Assembly: GCA_027487735.1 (NCBI GenBank) | Contig: JAIYDA010000117.1 | Location: 1-64,000 of the forward strand | DNA length: 64,000 bases | From: Planctomycetaceae bacterium | Lineage (GTDB): Bacteria > Planctomycetota > Phycisphaerae > Phycisphaerales > UBA1924 | Direction of reading: 5' to 3' | Shown here: positions 19,951-29,200 of the stretch, piece after piece | Numbering within the stretch: the stretch's first letter is position 1 | Layout: each line of letters starts with the position of its first letter | Made by a program: the position numbers and the translations under genes | The notes under the pieces: model-generated | The model's database searches: none | Told to the model about the DNA's origin: nothing | Seen by the model: only the letters and a program-made list of their open reading frames with translations

Positions 19951-22143
19951 ATGAGCAAGTTGCTAACCAAAACTCTTGTGCTGACTGCAGCCTGCTGCTG
20001 CGCCGAGAGCGCCGTTTATGCACAATCAGATTGCTCCTTTCAGTTCAATGAGCAACGCAACATTCCTAATCAAAGTGGACGCGCGCAGTGGGCCCTGACC
20101 GTCACCGCTTTGGGAAACGCTCAAGGGTGGGTTCAGGAATGGAGTAATTCCTCCGGTTGGATAGATGCTTATCAATGGCACCCTTCAAACGGCTATGTTC
20201 GCGCGTTTGTCAGCGCAAGCTATGGCGGCTTTTCGCTCCGCGGCTACGAGGGACCTTGCCAAGGTACCTACGGCATTCGCGTGATTCCCACTAGTAATTG
20301 GGCCCAATGTCAGCTCTCGCCAGCTAGTCGGATGTTGTACGTGCAAGACGCCGACGATTGCCCTAGTCCATACATTTATCGCGCCGCCAACCTCCGCGAC
20401 TGCCCCTCCAACCAACTCCCCACCTCACCATCAAACATCTGGAAGGTTTACCGCGTCATCGGTGGTGTCGGCCAACTCGTGCCGATGTGCTCAGACCCTG
20501 CAAACCCCAGCTGCGTTCGCGGCGATCGCCCGCTCGCGATCGTCGCGCATGGATGGAAGAGCAGCCCGAATGAACCTTGGGTTCAGCGCATCGCCAGCGG
20601 GTTGGCGGCGGATGTTTCTCGCTTTGGCGCGGGTGCGGACGGCCTCGCGAACGTGGATGTGCTCGTCGCCGATACCTCGCAGTGGATGAATCCGCCAGTC
20701 GTCACGACGTTGCCTGGCTTGGTTGCCGACCTTGCCGCGAACGAGGGCTTTGGACTGCTCCAAGCGCGAACACAAATCCCGCAGGCGTCGCAAAGGCTCG
20801 TCGAAGAACTGCGTTGTCGCATCCCGCGGGCGGATGGGCAGCGATTGCAGATTCCGCTGATCATCGGGCACAGCTTCGGTGGTGCCATGGCGGCACGGCT
20901 GCTGCCCGATATGTATGCGGTCGCCAACATCGGGACGCTTGTTACAGTCGACACTCCATGGGACATGGTTTGGCCTTACGCAGATCTCTTCAATGAGCAG
21001 GCATATGCCGGACTGTCGGCGCGGTGGGTCAACATCTATTCCGACGACCTGCTTGCCGGTTTTGGTTTTGGCAGCAGAGCCGATCTGGCGTTGCAACAGC
21101 GTGCGCTGAATCTCTATATCGACCGCGACGCTTCGCGGCAAGTGCGGCGTTGCTTTAGCGATCACAGCTGTCTCGTGCAGGACTTCTCGTACTGGCTTTT
21201 CTCGCCGCAGGGTCGGGCTCTCACAACGACGGCCGCACCTCTTCCGGGCGAAGCCCGCAGCTATCGCGAGAACATTCAAGGCGGGTTCTTCAACTTCCAA
21301 CCAACCGACGGCGGCACGCTGCCATCCATGCCTTCGACAGCCTCGCTCGTTCTTGATAGCATCGTGACGGGCGCTCGCAGCCCGCTCGCCAGCGACATTA
21401 CAACCCAGCTGCGCGCAAGCAGCGCGGGGGCGATGACGCTACCTGATGGCAGCACACGCGTCACGGCGCAAACGCAAAGTGTTGGTGGCTACAGCTTGGG
21501 CGATGTGCCTTTGCCGCCTGACGCTGGGTACCTGGTATTTGAGTACCAAACCAACGGGCTCATTCCTTGCTGCGAGAGCACGCCAGCCTTGCCCAATGAC
21601 GCCTGGAACGTGCAAGTTGCCTCGCTATGGGCGAATGACAGACTGCTGTTTACGACGAATCGCAACACGCCGCCAAACACTTGGGCGGTGGGCGTCGCGA
21701 GCGTTGCAGAGTTTGCGGGCTCAGGCACGCGAATCGCGGCCGCGATATCGAGGCAATCCTCGGCGACGTCAAGTGGTCAGTTCACTTTCCGCAATGTCCG
21801 AACGGTGCCCGCGCGAGCGGTGTACGACTTTGGAAACTACGCGCCTGACTGCAATACCAATGGCGTGTACGACTGGATCGATATCGCTGGCAATCCATCA
21901 CTTGATAGCAATGCGAACTTCGTGATCGATAGTTGTCAAGCCTGCAAATCCATCGACTTCAACCAAAACTCCCTCTTCCCCGAGGACCAAGACCTCATCG
22001 ACTTCCTCTCCGTGCTCGCGGGCGGCCCGTGCAGCGAGGGCAACACCTGCAACGACATCGACTTCAACAACGACGGGCTCTTTCCGGCTGATGATGATCT
22101 GGTTGCCTTCCTCCGCGTGCTCGCGGGGGGAAGCTGCAACTGA
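19951..22143 (+). CDS. Secreted alpha/beta-hydrolase (lipase-like) with C-terminal GC-type dockerin-like double repeat
   Basis: IVAHGWKSSPNEPWVQRIASG, IIGHSFGGAMAARLL nucleophile elbow; C-terminal CKSIDFNQNSLFPEDQDLIDFLSVLAGGPCSEGNTCNDIDFNNDGLFPADDDLVAFLRVLAGGSCN. Confidence 0.8.
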   Translation: MSKLLTKTLVLTAACCCAESAVYAQSDCSFQFNEQRNIPNQSGRAQWALTVTALGNAQGWVQEWSNSSGWIDAYQWHPSNGYVRAFVSASYGGFSLRGYEGPCQGTYGIRVIPTSNWAQCQLSPASRMLYVQDADDCPSPYIYRAANLRDCPSNQLPTSPSNIWKVYRVIGGVGQLVPMCSDPANPSCVRGDRPLAIVAHGWKSSPNEPWVQRIASGLAADVSRFGAGADGLANVDVLVADTSQWMNPPVVTTLPGLVADLAANEGFGLLQARTQIPQASQRLVEELRCRIPRADGQRLQIPLIIGHSFGGAMAARLLPDMYAVANIGTLVTVDTPWDMVWPYADLFNEQAYAGLSARWVNIYSDDLLAGFGFGSRADLALQQRALNLYIDRDASRQVRRCFSDHSCLVQDFSYWLFSPQGRALTTTAAPLPGEARSYRENIQGGFFNFQPTDGGTLPSMPSTASLVLDSIVTGARSPLASDITTQLRASSAGAMTLPDGSTRVTAQTQSVGGYSLGDVPLPPDAGYLVFEYQTNGLIPCCESTPALPNDAWNVQVASLWANDRLLFTTNRNTPPNTWAVGVASVAEFAGSGTRIAAAISRQSSATSSGQFTFRNVRTVPARAVYDFGNYAPDCNTNGVYDWIDIAGNPSLDSNANFVIDSCQACKSIDFNQNSLFPEDQDLIDFLSVLAGGPCSEGNTCNDIDFNNDGLFPADDDLVAFLRVLAGGSCN

Positions 22144-22390
22144 GCGGCGGGCAAGCAGTGTGCGCGGGTTGAATCGTGCCCTGTTCGGCTCGTGCCCCGG
22201 TTGAATCTCGCTCGGGTCGGGCGGGGTGTGCTCGGAGCTGAAAGCTCGTGCTACGGGCACGGCGCGGCTCGGGCGCGAGGGGTGTGGCAACACACCGGGT
22301 GCCGAGAGCACAAGCGAGACGCCTGTTCCACCAGCCAGCTGTTCCACCGGCTACCTAAGTGACCAACCCGCGTCCGCCCCCACTCCCGCG

Positions 22391-23908
22391 TCACGGCTTC
22401 TTGATTGCCTCTTCCACCTTTGCTGCATCGGGGTCTACTTTCGCGTTGACCGCCTCCAGCTTCGCAAGTTCACCCTCGACGAGCTTGGTGAGCGTCGCTT
22501 CGAGATACTCCACGCTCTGCCTGGGCGTGGCACGCGTCACGCCCGGGGGTGGCATGAGGCCTGTGCCGCCCCACACCACTTTGCCGTCGGCACCGACGAC
22601 GTAGAACGTCGGAAAGCCGCCAACCTTGAACGCGTCGACGTATGGGCCGGCTTCGAGCAGCAGGTCATAGGTGTAGTTGTTCTGCTTCTTGAATGCCACC
22701 GGATCGGCGTTGGGGGCACGCTCATAGTTAAAGCCCACCACCGCGACGGGCTTGCCCTTGAACTTGTCGTGCACGCGCTGCAGCGCGGGCATCGCAGCTC
22801 GGCATGGTGGGCACCACGTGCCCCACACGTCCACCACCATCACCTTGCCCTCGTAGGTCTTGTTCGTCACCACGTCGCCCTTGGGGTTTTTGAGGCTGAA
22901 CTCGGGCAGGGGTGTGCCCGCCGTGAGCGTGCCGGGCTCGTGGGGCCACGTGACGCCGTGGGGCTTGCTGCCCGCGCGGCCTGCCTGGCCGCCACCCTCG
23001 CCGCCCTCATCTTCCGCGCCTTTCGTGCCGCCGCCCAGTTTGCCGCCCTTCTCGCGGCCCGAGCCGCCCGATGCGCTGCCTCCGCGGGTGCGGACGGCGT
23101 AGCCATCGGGCGTGGCGGGGGAGAAGTCCATCGCAGTGGCTTCGTCGTTGATCTTCAGGCCCTCGAGCGTGAGCACGCGCGTGAAGCGCTTGCCCCCCGG
23201 TGCCTCCTGCACGCGCTCGATGCGGCGGACGAGGGCGCCCTGATCTTGCACCGCGAGCACCACGATCTCGCGCGGGCGGCCATCGTCCTTCTCGCCCGCT
23301 TTCAGCGGGGGCGTCTGCACGAGCTCGAGCAGCGTGCACTCAGCACCATCGATCGTCACCTTGCCCAGCACGCGCGTGCCGCGCGGTGCATCGAGCTCAT
23401 CGCTGCCCAGCACCTCCCACGGCACAAACTGCCCGGCATCTTGCTGCACAAAGAAGCTGCGAACATCGCTCACCTTCACCAGCGTGCGCTGCGCCACGGC
23501 TTTCTCCTTGTGCCGCAGGCTGCGGGCACTTGCGCCGTCATAGGCGATGTCCACGCCCCGCTTCGCACCCTCGCCCTCGCCCTGGCCTTCCTCGCGCACG
23601 GCGATTTTCCAGTCGCCCACCTGGGCTCGCACGCCCGCGAACGAGGCAGCACGATCCTTCGTGCTCTCGCTGTAGCCTTCGCTGCGCACCACGGCGCGCG
23701 CGCTCATCGCTCGCAGATTGGCGTACGTCGCGCGGACCTTCTCGAGCAGAGCCTTCGCCTCGGCATCGGGCTCGCTCGCTTGCGGGGCTGGCGCGCCCGC
23801 CTCTTGAGCGAACGACGCGCCAACAAGGGCCCCGCCCTCGCGCGCACCACCGCCCACCAAACCACCGCCGAGCACAACCAGCAAGGCCATTGGCCTGAGT
23901 CTTTGCAT
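22391..23908 (-). CDS. TlpA/ResA-like thioredoxin-domain protein with N-terminal outer-membrane lipoprotein-like domain
   Basis: VMVVDVWGTWCPPCRAAMPALQRVHDKFKGKPVAVVGFN. Confidence 0.85.
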   Translation of the reverse strand: MQRLRPMALLVVLGGGLVGGGAREGGALVGASFAQEAGAPAPQASEPDAEAKALLEKVRATYANLRAMSARAVVRSEGYSESTKDRAASFAGVRAQVGDWKIAVREEGQGEGEGAKRGVDIAYDGASARSLRHKEKAVAQRTLVKVSDVRSFFVQQDAGQFVPWEVLGSDELDAPRGTRVLGKVTIDGAECTLLELVQTPPLKAGEKDDGRPREIVVLAVQDQGALVRRIERVQEAPGGKRFTRVLTLEGLKINDEATAMDFSPATPDGYAVRTRGGSASGGSGREKGGKLGGGTKGAEDEGGEGGGQAGRAGSKPHGVTWPHEPGTLTAGTPLPEFSLKNPKGDVVTNKTYEGKVMVVDVWGTWCPPCRAAMPALQRVHDKFKGKPVAVVGFNYERAPNADPVAFKKQNNYTYDLLLEAGPYVDAFKVGGFPTFYVVGADGKVVWGGTGLMPPPGVTRATPRQSVEYLEATLTKLVEGELAKLEAVNAKVDPDAAKVEEAIKKP

Positions 23909-24018
23909 GTGGCACCTGCCGTCACCGAGCACAAGAACCCGTCCGAGGCAGCACCGCCCCAGAACCAACCAATTCTAACGCCCCTCAGGGCCCGAAGTTA
24001 CCGTATCCTTGCTCTAGC

Positions 24019-25185
24019 ATGCCTCAAACGCTTTCTGTCGCTACTACCGAGTTTGAACGCCTCGACCGCTGCGCAAGCCTGCCGCACCGCCCGCGTGTGC
24101 TGCTGGGCAAAATGGGGCTCGATGGGCACGATCGCGGGGTGAAGGTGATCGCCCGCGCCCTGCGCGACAGCGGCGTGCACGTGATCTACTCGGGCCTGTG
24201 GCAGACGCCCCGGAGCCTTGCCGTGAGTGCCCGCGATGAAGACTGCGATGTCATCTGTGCGAGCATGATGAGCAACAGCCACCTGGTGCTCGGGCCCAAG
24301 CTGGTGACCGACCTTGCCACGCTGGGCAGGCCCGACCTGCCCGTATACATGGGCGGCATTCTGCCGCAAGAGGACATCCCCAAGCTGCTGCAGGCGGGCG
24401 TGGCGAAGTGCTTCACGACGGGCACGGGCCTGCTCGATATCGTCGAGGCGGTGAAGGGTGCGACCAAGCTCAGGGCGCACACCCTGGGCCAAGGCACCAC
24501 CCCAGCAGCCCAGCTCGCCCGCGACATCAGCCTGATGCACGACAACCAGCCCCTCCGAGCCGGGGTGCGCAAGCGCCGCCCGCGGCGCGTCATTGGCGTC
24601 ACCGGCAGCCCGGGAGCAGGCAAGAGCACGCTCGTGGCGCAGATGGCCAGCGAGTTCACGCGGCTGAGCAAGTCGGGCGCGGTGGGTTACAGCGGTCGCT
24701 GCGGTGTCGTTGCCTTCGACCCGATGAGCCCCATCACGAGCGGAGCCCTGCTGGGCGACCGCCTGCGGCTGGACATCAACGCCCTGGACGAGAGCGTCTT
24801 CTATCGCAGCCTTAGCATTCGCGGCGAGGACTACCACAGCCTGCCCGAGATCATCGAGCTCGTGGGCGGCGCCTTTGATGGGCCCGACACCATCGACCTG
24901 CTGTTCGTCGAAACCGTCGGCGCAGGGCAGAACGAGACGCTCATCCGCAACTTTGTCGACAAGACCGCGGTGGTGCTGACGCCCGGCATGGGCGATGCCG
25001 TGCAGATGGACAAGGCGGGCATCTTGGAGATCGCCGACCTGTTCGTGTGCAACAAGGCCGACCATCCTGGCGAGCACGAGCTTGTGCGCGATCTGAAGGA
25101 TGTCGCGGGGCGTCGGCAGATTCTGGAGACAATTGCCACGAAGGGCCAGGGCATTCCGGAGTTGCTGGGGACGCTGCTGGCCTAG
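24019..25185 (+). CDS. Cobalamin-binding domain fused to MeaB/ArgK-type G-protein chaperone, no mutase domain
   Basis: B12 motif LLGKMGLDGHDRGVKVIARALRDSGVHVIYSG...GGILPQEDIPKLLQAGV; G-domain GVTGSPGAGKSTLV, VETVGAGQNE, CNKAD. Confidence 0.85.
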   Translation: MPQTLSVATTEFERLDRCASLPHRPRVLLGKMGLDGHDRGVKVIARALRDSGVHVIYSGLWQTPRSLAVSARDEDCDVICASMMSNSHLVLGPKLVTDLATLGRPDLPVYMGGILPQEDIPKLLQAGVAKCFTTGTGLLDIVEAVKGATKLRAHTLGQGTTPAAQLARDISLMHDNQPLRAGVRKRRPRRVIGVTGSPGAGKSTLVAQMASEFTRLSKSGAVGYSGRCGVVAFDPMSPITSGALLGDRLRLDINALDESVFYRSLSIRGEDYHSLPEIIELVGGAFDGPDTIDLLFVETVGAGQNETLIRNFVDKTAVVLTPGMGDAVQMDKAGILEIADLFVCNKADHPGEHELVRDLKDVAGRRQILETIATKGQGIPELLGTLLA

Positions 25186-25263
25186 CCTCATCTTGCAGAA
25201 AGAGGGGACAGGGGCTGTTCGAGCCGGAGGCTCGACGCGAAGGCACGCACGGAGGACGTTTGC

Positions 25264-26136
25264 ATGGAAGCACAACACGCCGCGGGCGATGTCGCGCAGG
25301 CAAGGCTGCCGCAGCGCGACAGCGACACGCCAGACCATCCCGCTCCCGCGCAGCCCATCGAAGTGCTTGCGCCAGAGGGCTCCGACCAGTCTTCGCAAGC
25401 AACCGCGACGGGGCAGCATGAGCCCGCGCCGAACGAGCCCGCTACGCAAGATGCCGCGCCGCATGAGGAGCCGGGCGACGCTCCTGCAGCCGTGAACAAG
25501 CGCAAACGCCGCTCGCGCAGCGTGCCCGTGGAAGTGGACATTGAAGCCGCTCGCGCGCTGGTGCCCAAGCTCGAGGCTGTGCTCATCTCATGCGATCGGC
25601 CCGTGCAGGCAACACGCATCGCGCAGTTGCTCGGGCTGCTGCCCATGGAGCACGGAGCCGAGGCCGCTGCGAGCGCGGACGTCGCGCTGAGCCAAGCAAG
25701 GGAAGAGCACGCGTGCGCGACGGTTGCCGCCAGCGTGCGCGAGCTGAACCAGCAGCTTGGGGCGAGCGGACGTGCCTTCCGCGTCGAACTTCTGGGCGGG
25801 GGCTATCGCGTCATGACGCTGCCCGAACATGCAGACGTCGTGAGCAAGCTGCACAAGGCACGCGCGCAAACCAAGCTCAGCCGAGCGGCGGTTGAGACGC
25901 TCGCGGTGATCGCCTATCGCCAGCCCATGACGCGTGCGGAGCTCGAGAGCATCCGCGGCGTGTCGTGCGGCGAGGTGCTGCGCACGCTGGTGGAGCGTCG
26001 GCTCGTCACCGTCAAGGGTCGCGCGGAAGAGCTGGGCAGGCCGCTGATCTATGGCACGACGCCGCAGTTTTTGGAGCACTTCGGGCTCACCAGCATCAAG
26101 GACTTGCCCACGGCAACCGAGGGGCTGACGTCGTAA
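25264..26136 (+). CDS. scpB: Segregation and condensation protein B
   Basis: AVETLAVIAYRQPMTRAELESIRGVSCGEVLRTLVERRLVTVKGRAEELGRPLIYGTTPQFLEHFGL. Confidence 0.92.
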   Translation: MEAQHAAGDVAQARLPQRDSDTPDHPAPAQPIEVLAPEGSDQSSQATATGQHEPAPNEPATQDAAPHEEPGDAPAAVNKRKRRSRSVPVEVDIEAARALVPKLEAVLISCDRPVQATRIAQLLGLLPMEHGAEAAASADVALSQAREEHACATVAASVRELNQQLGASGRAFRVELLGGGYRVMTLPEHADVVSKLHKARAQTKLSRAAVETLAVIAYRQPMTRAELESIRGVSCGEVLRTLVERRLVTVKGRAEELGRPLIYGTTPQFLEHFGLTSIKDLPTATEGLTS

Positions 26137-26220
26137 CGCGAAGTGACGGCAGCGGGCGAACAGGGCAGACGAAACAACGTGCGCGGGCGGATGGCAACGC
26201 ACAGCAAGCAAGAGAGACCT

Positions 26221-29200
26221 ATGCGACTGACAAAACTCACGCTGGCAGGGTTCAAGAGCTTCGCGGACGAGACCGCGTTCGAGTTCGCGCACCCCATCAC
26301 GGGCGTGGTGGGCCCCAACGGCTGCGGCAAGAGCAACGTCGTCGATGCCATCAAGTGGGTGCTGGGCGAGCGCAGCAGCAAGAGCCTACGCGGCACCGAG
26401 ATGACCGACGTGATCTTCGCTGGCAGCGCAGGCCGCAAGCCCATGGGCATGGCGAGCGTGAAGCTGACGTTCGACAACCCGGTGTACGAGGCACCAGAAA
26501 CACCCAGCCCTGCGCCAGAAGCCTCGACGGAAGCTGGGGCAGAAGGCACGCCCGCACAGCAGCCCCAGCCCTCGCTGGGCACCGTGGGCAAGCGCGGGCT
26601 CGCGTATGACGCGGACGTTGTGGAGATTGAGCGAAGGCTCTATCGCAACGGTGGCAGCGAGTATCTCATCAACGGCAAGCAGGCCCGCCTGAAGGACATC
26701 CGCGAGATGTTCATGGACACGGGCGTGGGCGCCGACGCCTACTCGATCATCGAGCAGGGCAAGGTCGATGCGATGCTGCTCGCCAGCCCGCAAGAGCGTC
26801 GCACCATCTTTGAAGAAGCGGCGGGCATCGCGAAGTACAAGCAGCGCCGCATCGAAGCGAGCCGGCGGATGGACCGCGCGGATGCGAACCTGAAGATCAG
26901 CAAAGAGCAGCTTGAAAGCACCGAGCGGCGACTGAAGCTCGTGAAGGGGCAAGCCGCGAAGGCACGCAAGTATCAGGAGCTGTCGAGCGAGCTGCGTGCG
27001 TGGCGCCTCGCGCTCGCGTTCGGGCAGTATGACGAACTCGTCACGCGCATCGAGGGGCTCACGAGCCAGCAGCAGGCAGCGAGCGAAGCCCGCGACGCCG
27101 CGCACTCGCACCTCGCGCAGGTGGAGGCGCAGCGCGAGGCGATCGATCAGGATCGCACGGAGAAGACATCGCAGGTGGACGGGGCTGAGCGGGCTCGCAT
27201 GGCCGCTGAGCACGCGCGGCAGCAGTCGGCCCAGCGTCGCAGCATGCTGCAGCGCAGTGTGGATGACGCAGCCCGTGAGCTTGGTTCGCTCGCCGCCTCG
27301 CTCGATCGCAGCCAGCAGGCGAGCGAGGATGGCGAGGTTGCGCTCGTCAGCACGCGCGAACAGATCGCGGCACTGTCGGAACGACTGCAGGATGGCGAGC
27401 GGGACCTCGCGGCGAAGAGCGCGGCCCGATCTGCCGCTGCGAGCGAGCTGGAAGAGAAGCGGCGCACCGCCCAGGAGAAGTTCTCGGCTGCAAGCCGCAT
27501 CGACCGCGAACGGGCGCAGCTGACGGCGACGGTGCAGAGCGAGACGCGGCGCGCGGCAAACGTGCGCGAGAACCTGCAGGCCCTCTCACAGCGGCGCGAT
27601 CGCTTTTCGAGCGACCAGCGCACGACGAGTGAGCAGCTCTCAACGATGCGCGACGCAGCGGGAACCGCAAACGCGAGCGTGGGCGAGCTGGAAGGCACGC
27701 TCGCATCGCTCGAAGGGCAACTCAGCGAGCTGAGCAGCGATCGGCGTGCGCAGGCCCAGCGCATGAGCGAGCTGGACCAAGAGCGGGTGCGCGTCGAGAG
27801 CCGGTTGCACGCGCTCCGCGAGCTTGTTGAGAATCGTGCGGGGTTTGCGGAGAGCGTGCGCGAGCTGCTTCGCCGCAAGGATGCTGCGCAGAAGTCTGGC
27901 GATGCGACCTTTGCCTCCGTGCGCGGTGCACTGGCGGATGTCATCCGCGTCGCGGGCTCGGGGGATGGGCAAGCGACTGATGCCACGAGCATTGACCCTC
28001 GGCTTGCAGGGCTTGTCGAGCTGGCACTGGGGCCAGACCTCGACGCGCTGCTGGTGGAGAGCACCGGGGACGTGCCCACGCAGGAGGCACTATCGAGCCT
28101 GCCCGGTCGCGTGGTGTTCTTGCCGCTGCGCGATGAACATGCGGCGGCACGAGCAACGCACACGCAACTGCTTGCGGTGCTTGCAGAGCATGGGCTGCTC
28201 GCGAGCGACGCGAACCCTGCGGGCGTCGTGCCAATGCGCGGGTTAGTGCAGCCAAAGCGGGATGCCAGCGGGGCTGAACGGGCGGGAGATGAAGCGCTGA
28301 ATCACGCGATTGATCACCAGCTTGATCACCAGCTTGATCACCAGCTTGATCACTTGCTCGACCGCCTGCTGGGTGGCACGCTGCTGGTGCAAGACCTCGC
28401 GACGGCGCAGCTGCTTATTGCGGGCCCGCTCGCGGGCCTCGCGAGCTCGCACTCGCTGCGGTTCATCACGGCGGCGGGCGAGGTGGTGGACAATGCGGGC
28501 AGGATCGTGACGGGACCAACAAGCAAGGGCGAACTCGCGCCGGGCCTTCTGCGCCGGCAGAGCGAAGTGGAAGAGCTCGCTCGCTCGCTCGCAACCACGA
28601 CGCTGCTAGCAGGCAAGCAGCGCACGCTGCTTCAAGCGGCAGATGCCGAGAGCGCAGCGCTCTCCGCCCGCATCGCCGAGGCCCGCACGAAGCTTGTGCA
28701 GCAGCAGCGGGCTGCGCAGAGCGCGTCGAGCAATGTCGAACGGCTGGAGCTCGACCTCGCGCGGGTGGGGCGAGAGCTTGCGAGCCTGTCGCAAGATCAG
28801 ATGCGCCTGGAGCAGACGCTCGCTGGCATCGAGGGTGAGCTTGCAAAGAACCAGCAGACGATCGAGAGCCTGAGCCGGTTGCACCAGGACCAGATGGAGC
28901 AGGCCCGCTCCGCCGAGAGCGGCTTGCAGGAGCTTGCCCGCAAGAGCGACGGGCTGAACGAGCTTGTGGCAACCGCCCGCGTGCTCGTGGGAACCCTGAC
29001 GCAGGAACAGGCGGGCGCTAAGCGCGAGCTCGCGCGCCTGGAGCAGCAGCGCGAGGAAGCCATGCGCCGAATGCGCGATGATCGCGCACGCATCGACCAC
29101 TTGCAGGCCAGGCAGGCTGAGCAAGGCGGCGCGATCGCAGCGGCCGAAGCAGAAATCGCAGCCGCAGCAGCGGCAATTGCCGCGAGCAGCGAGCAACTGA

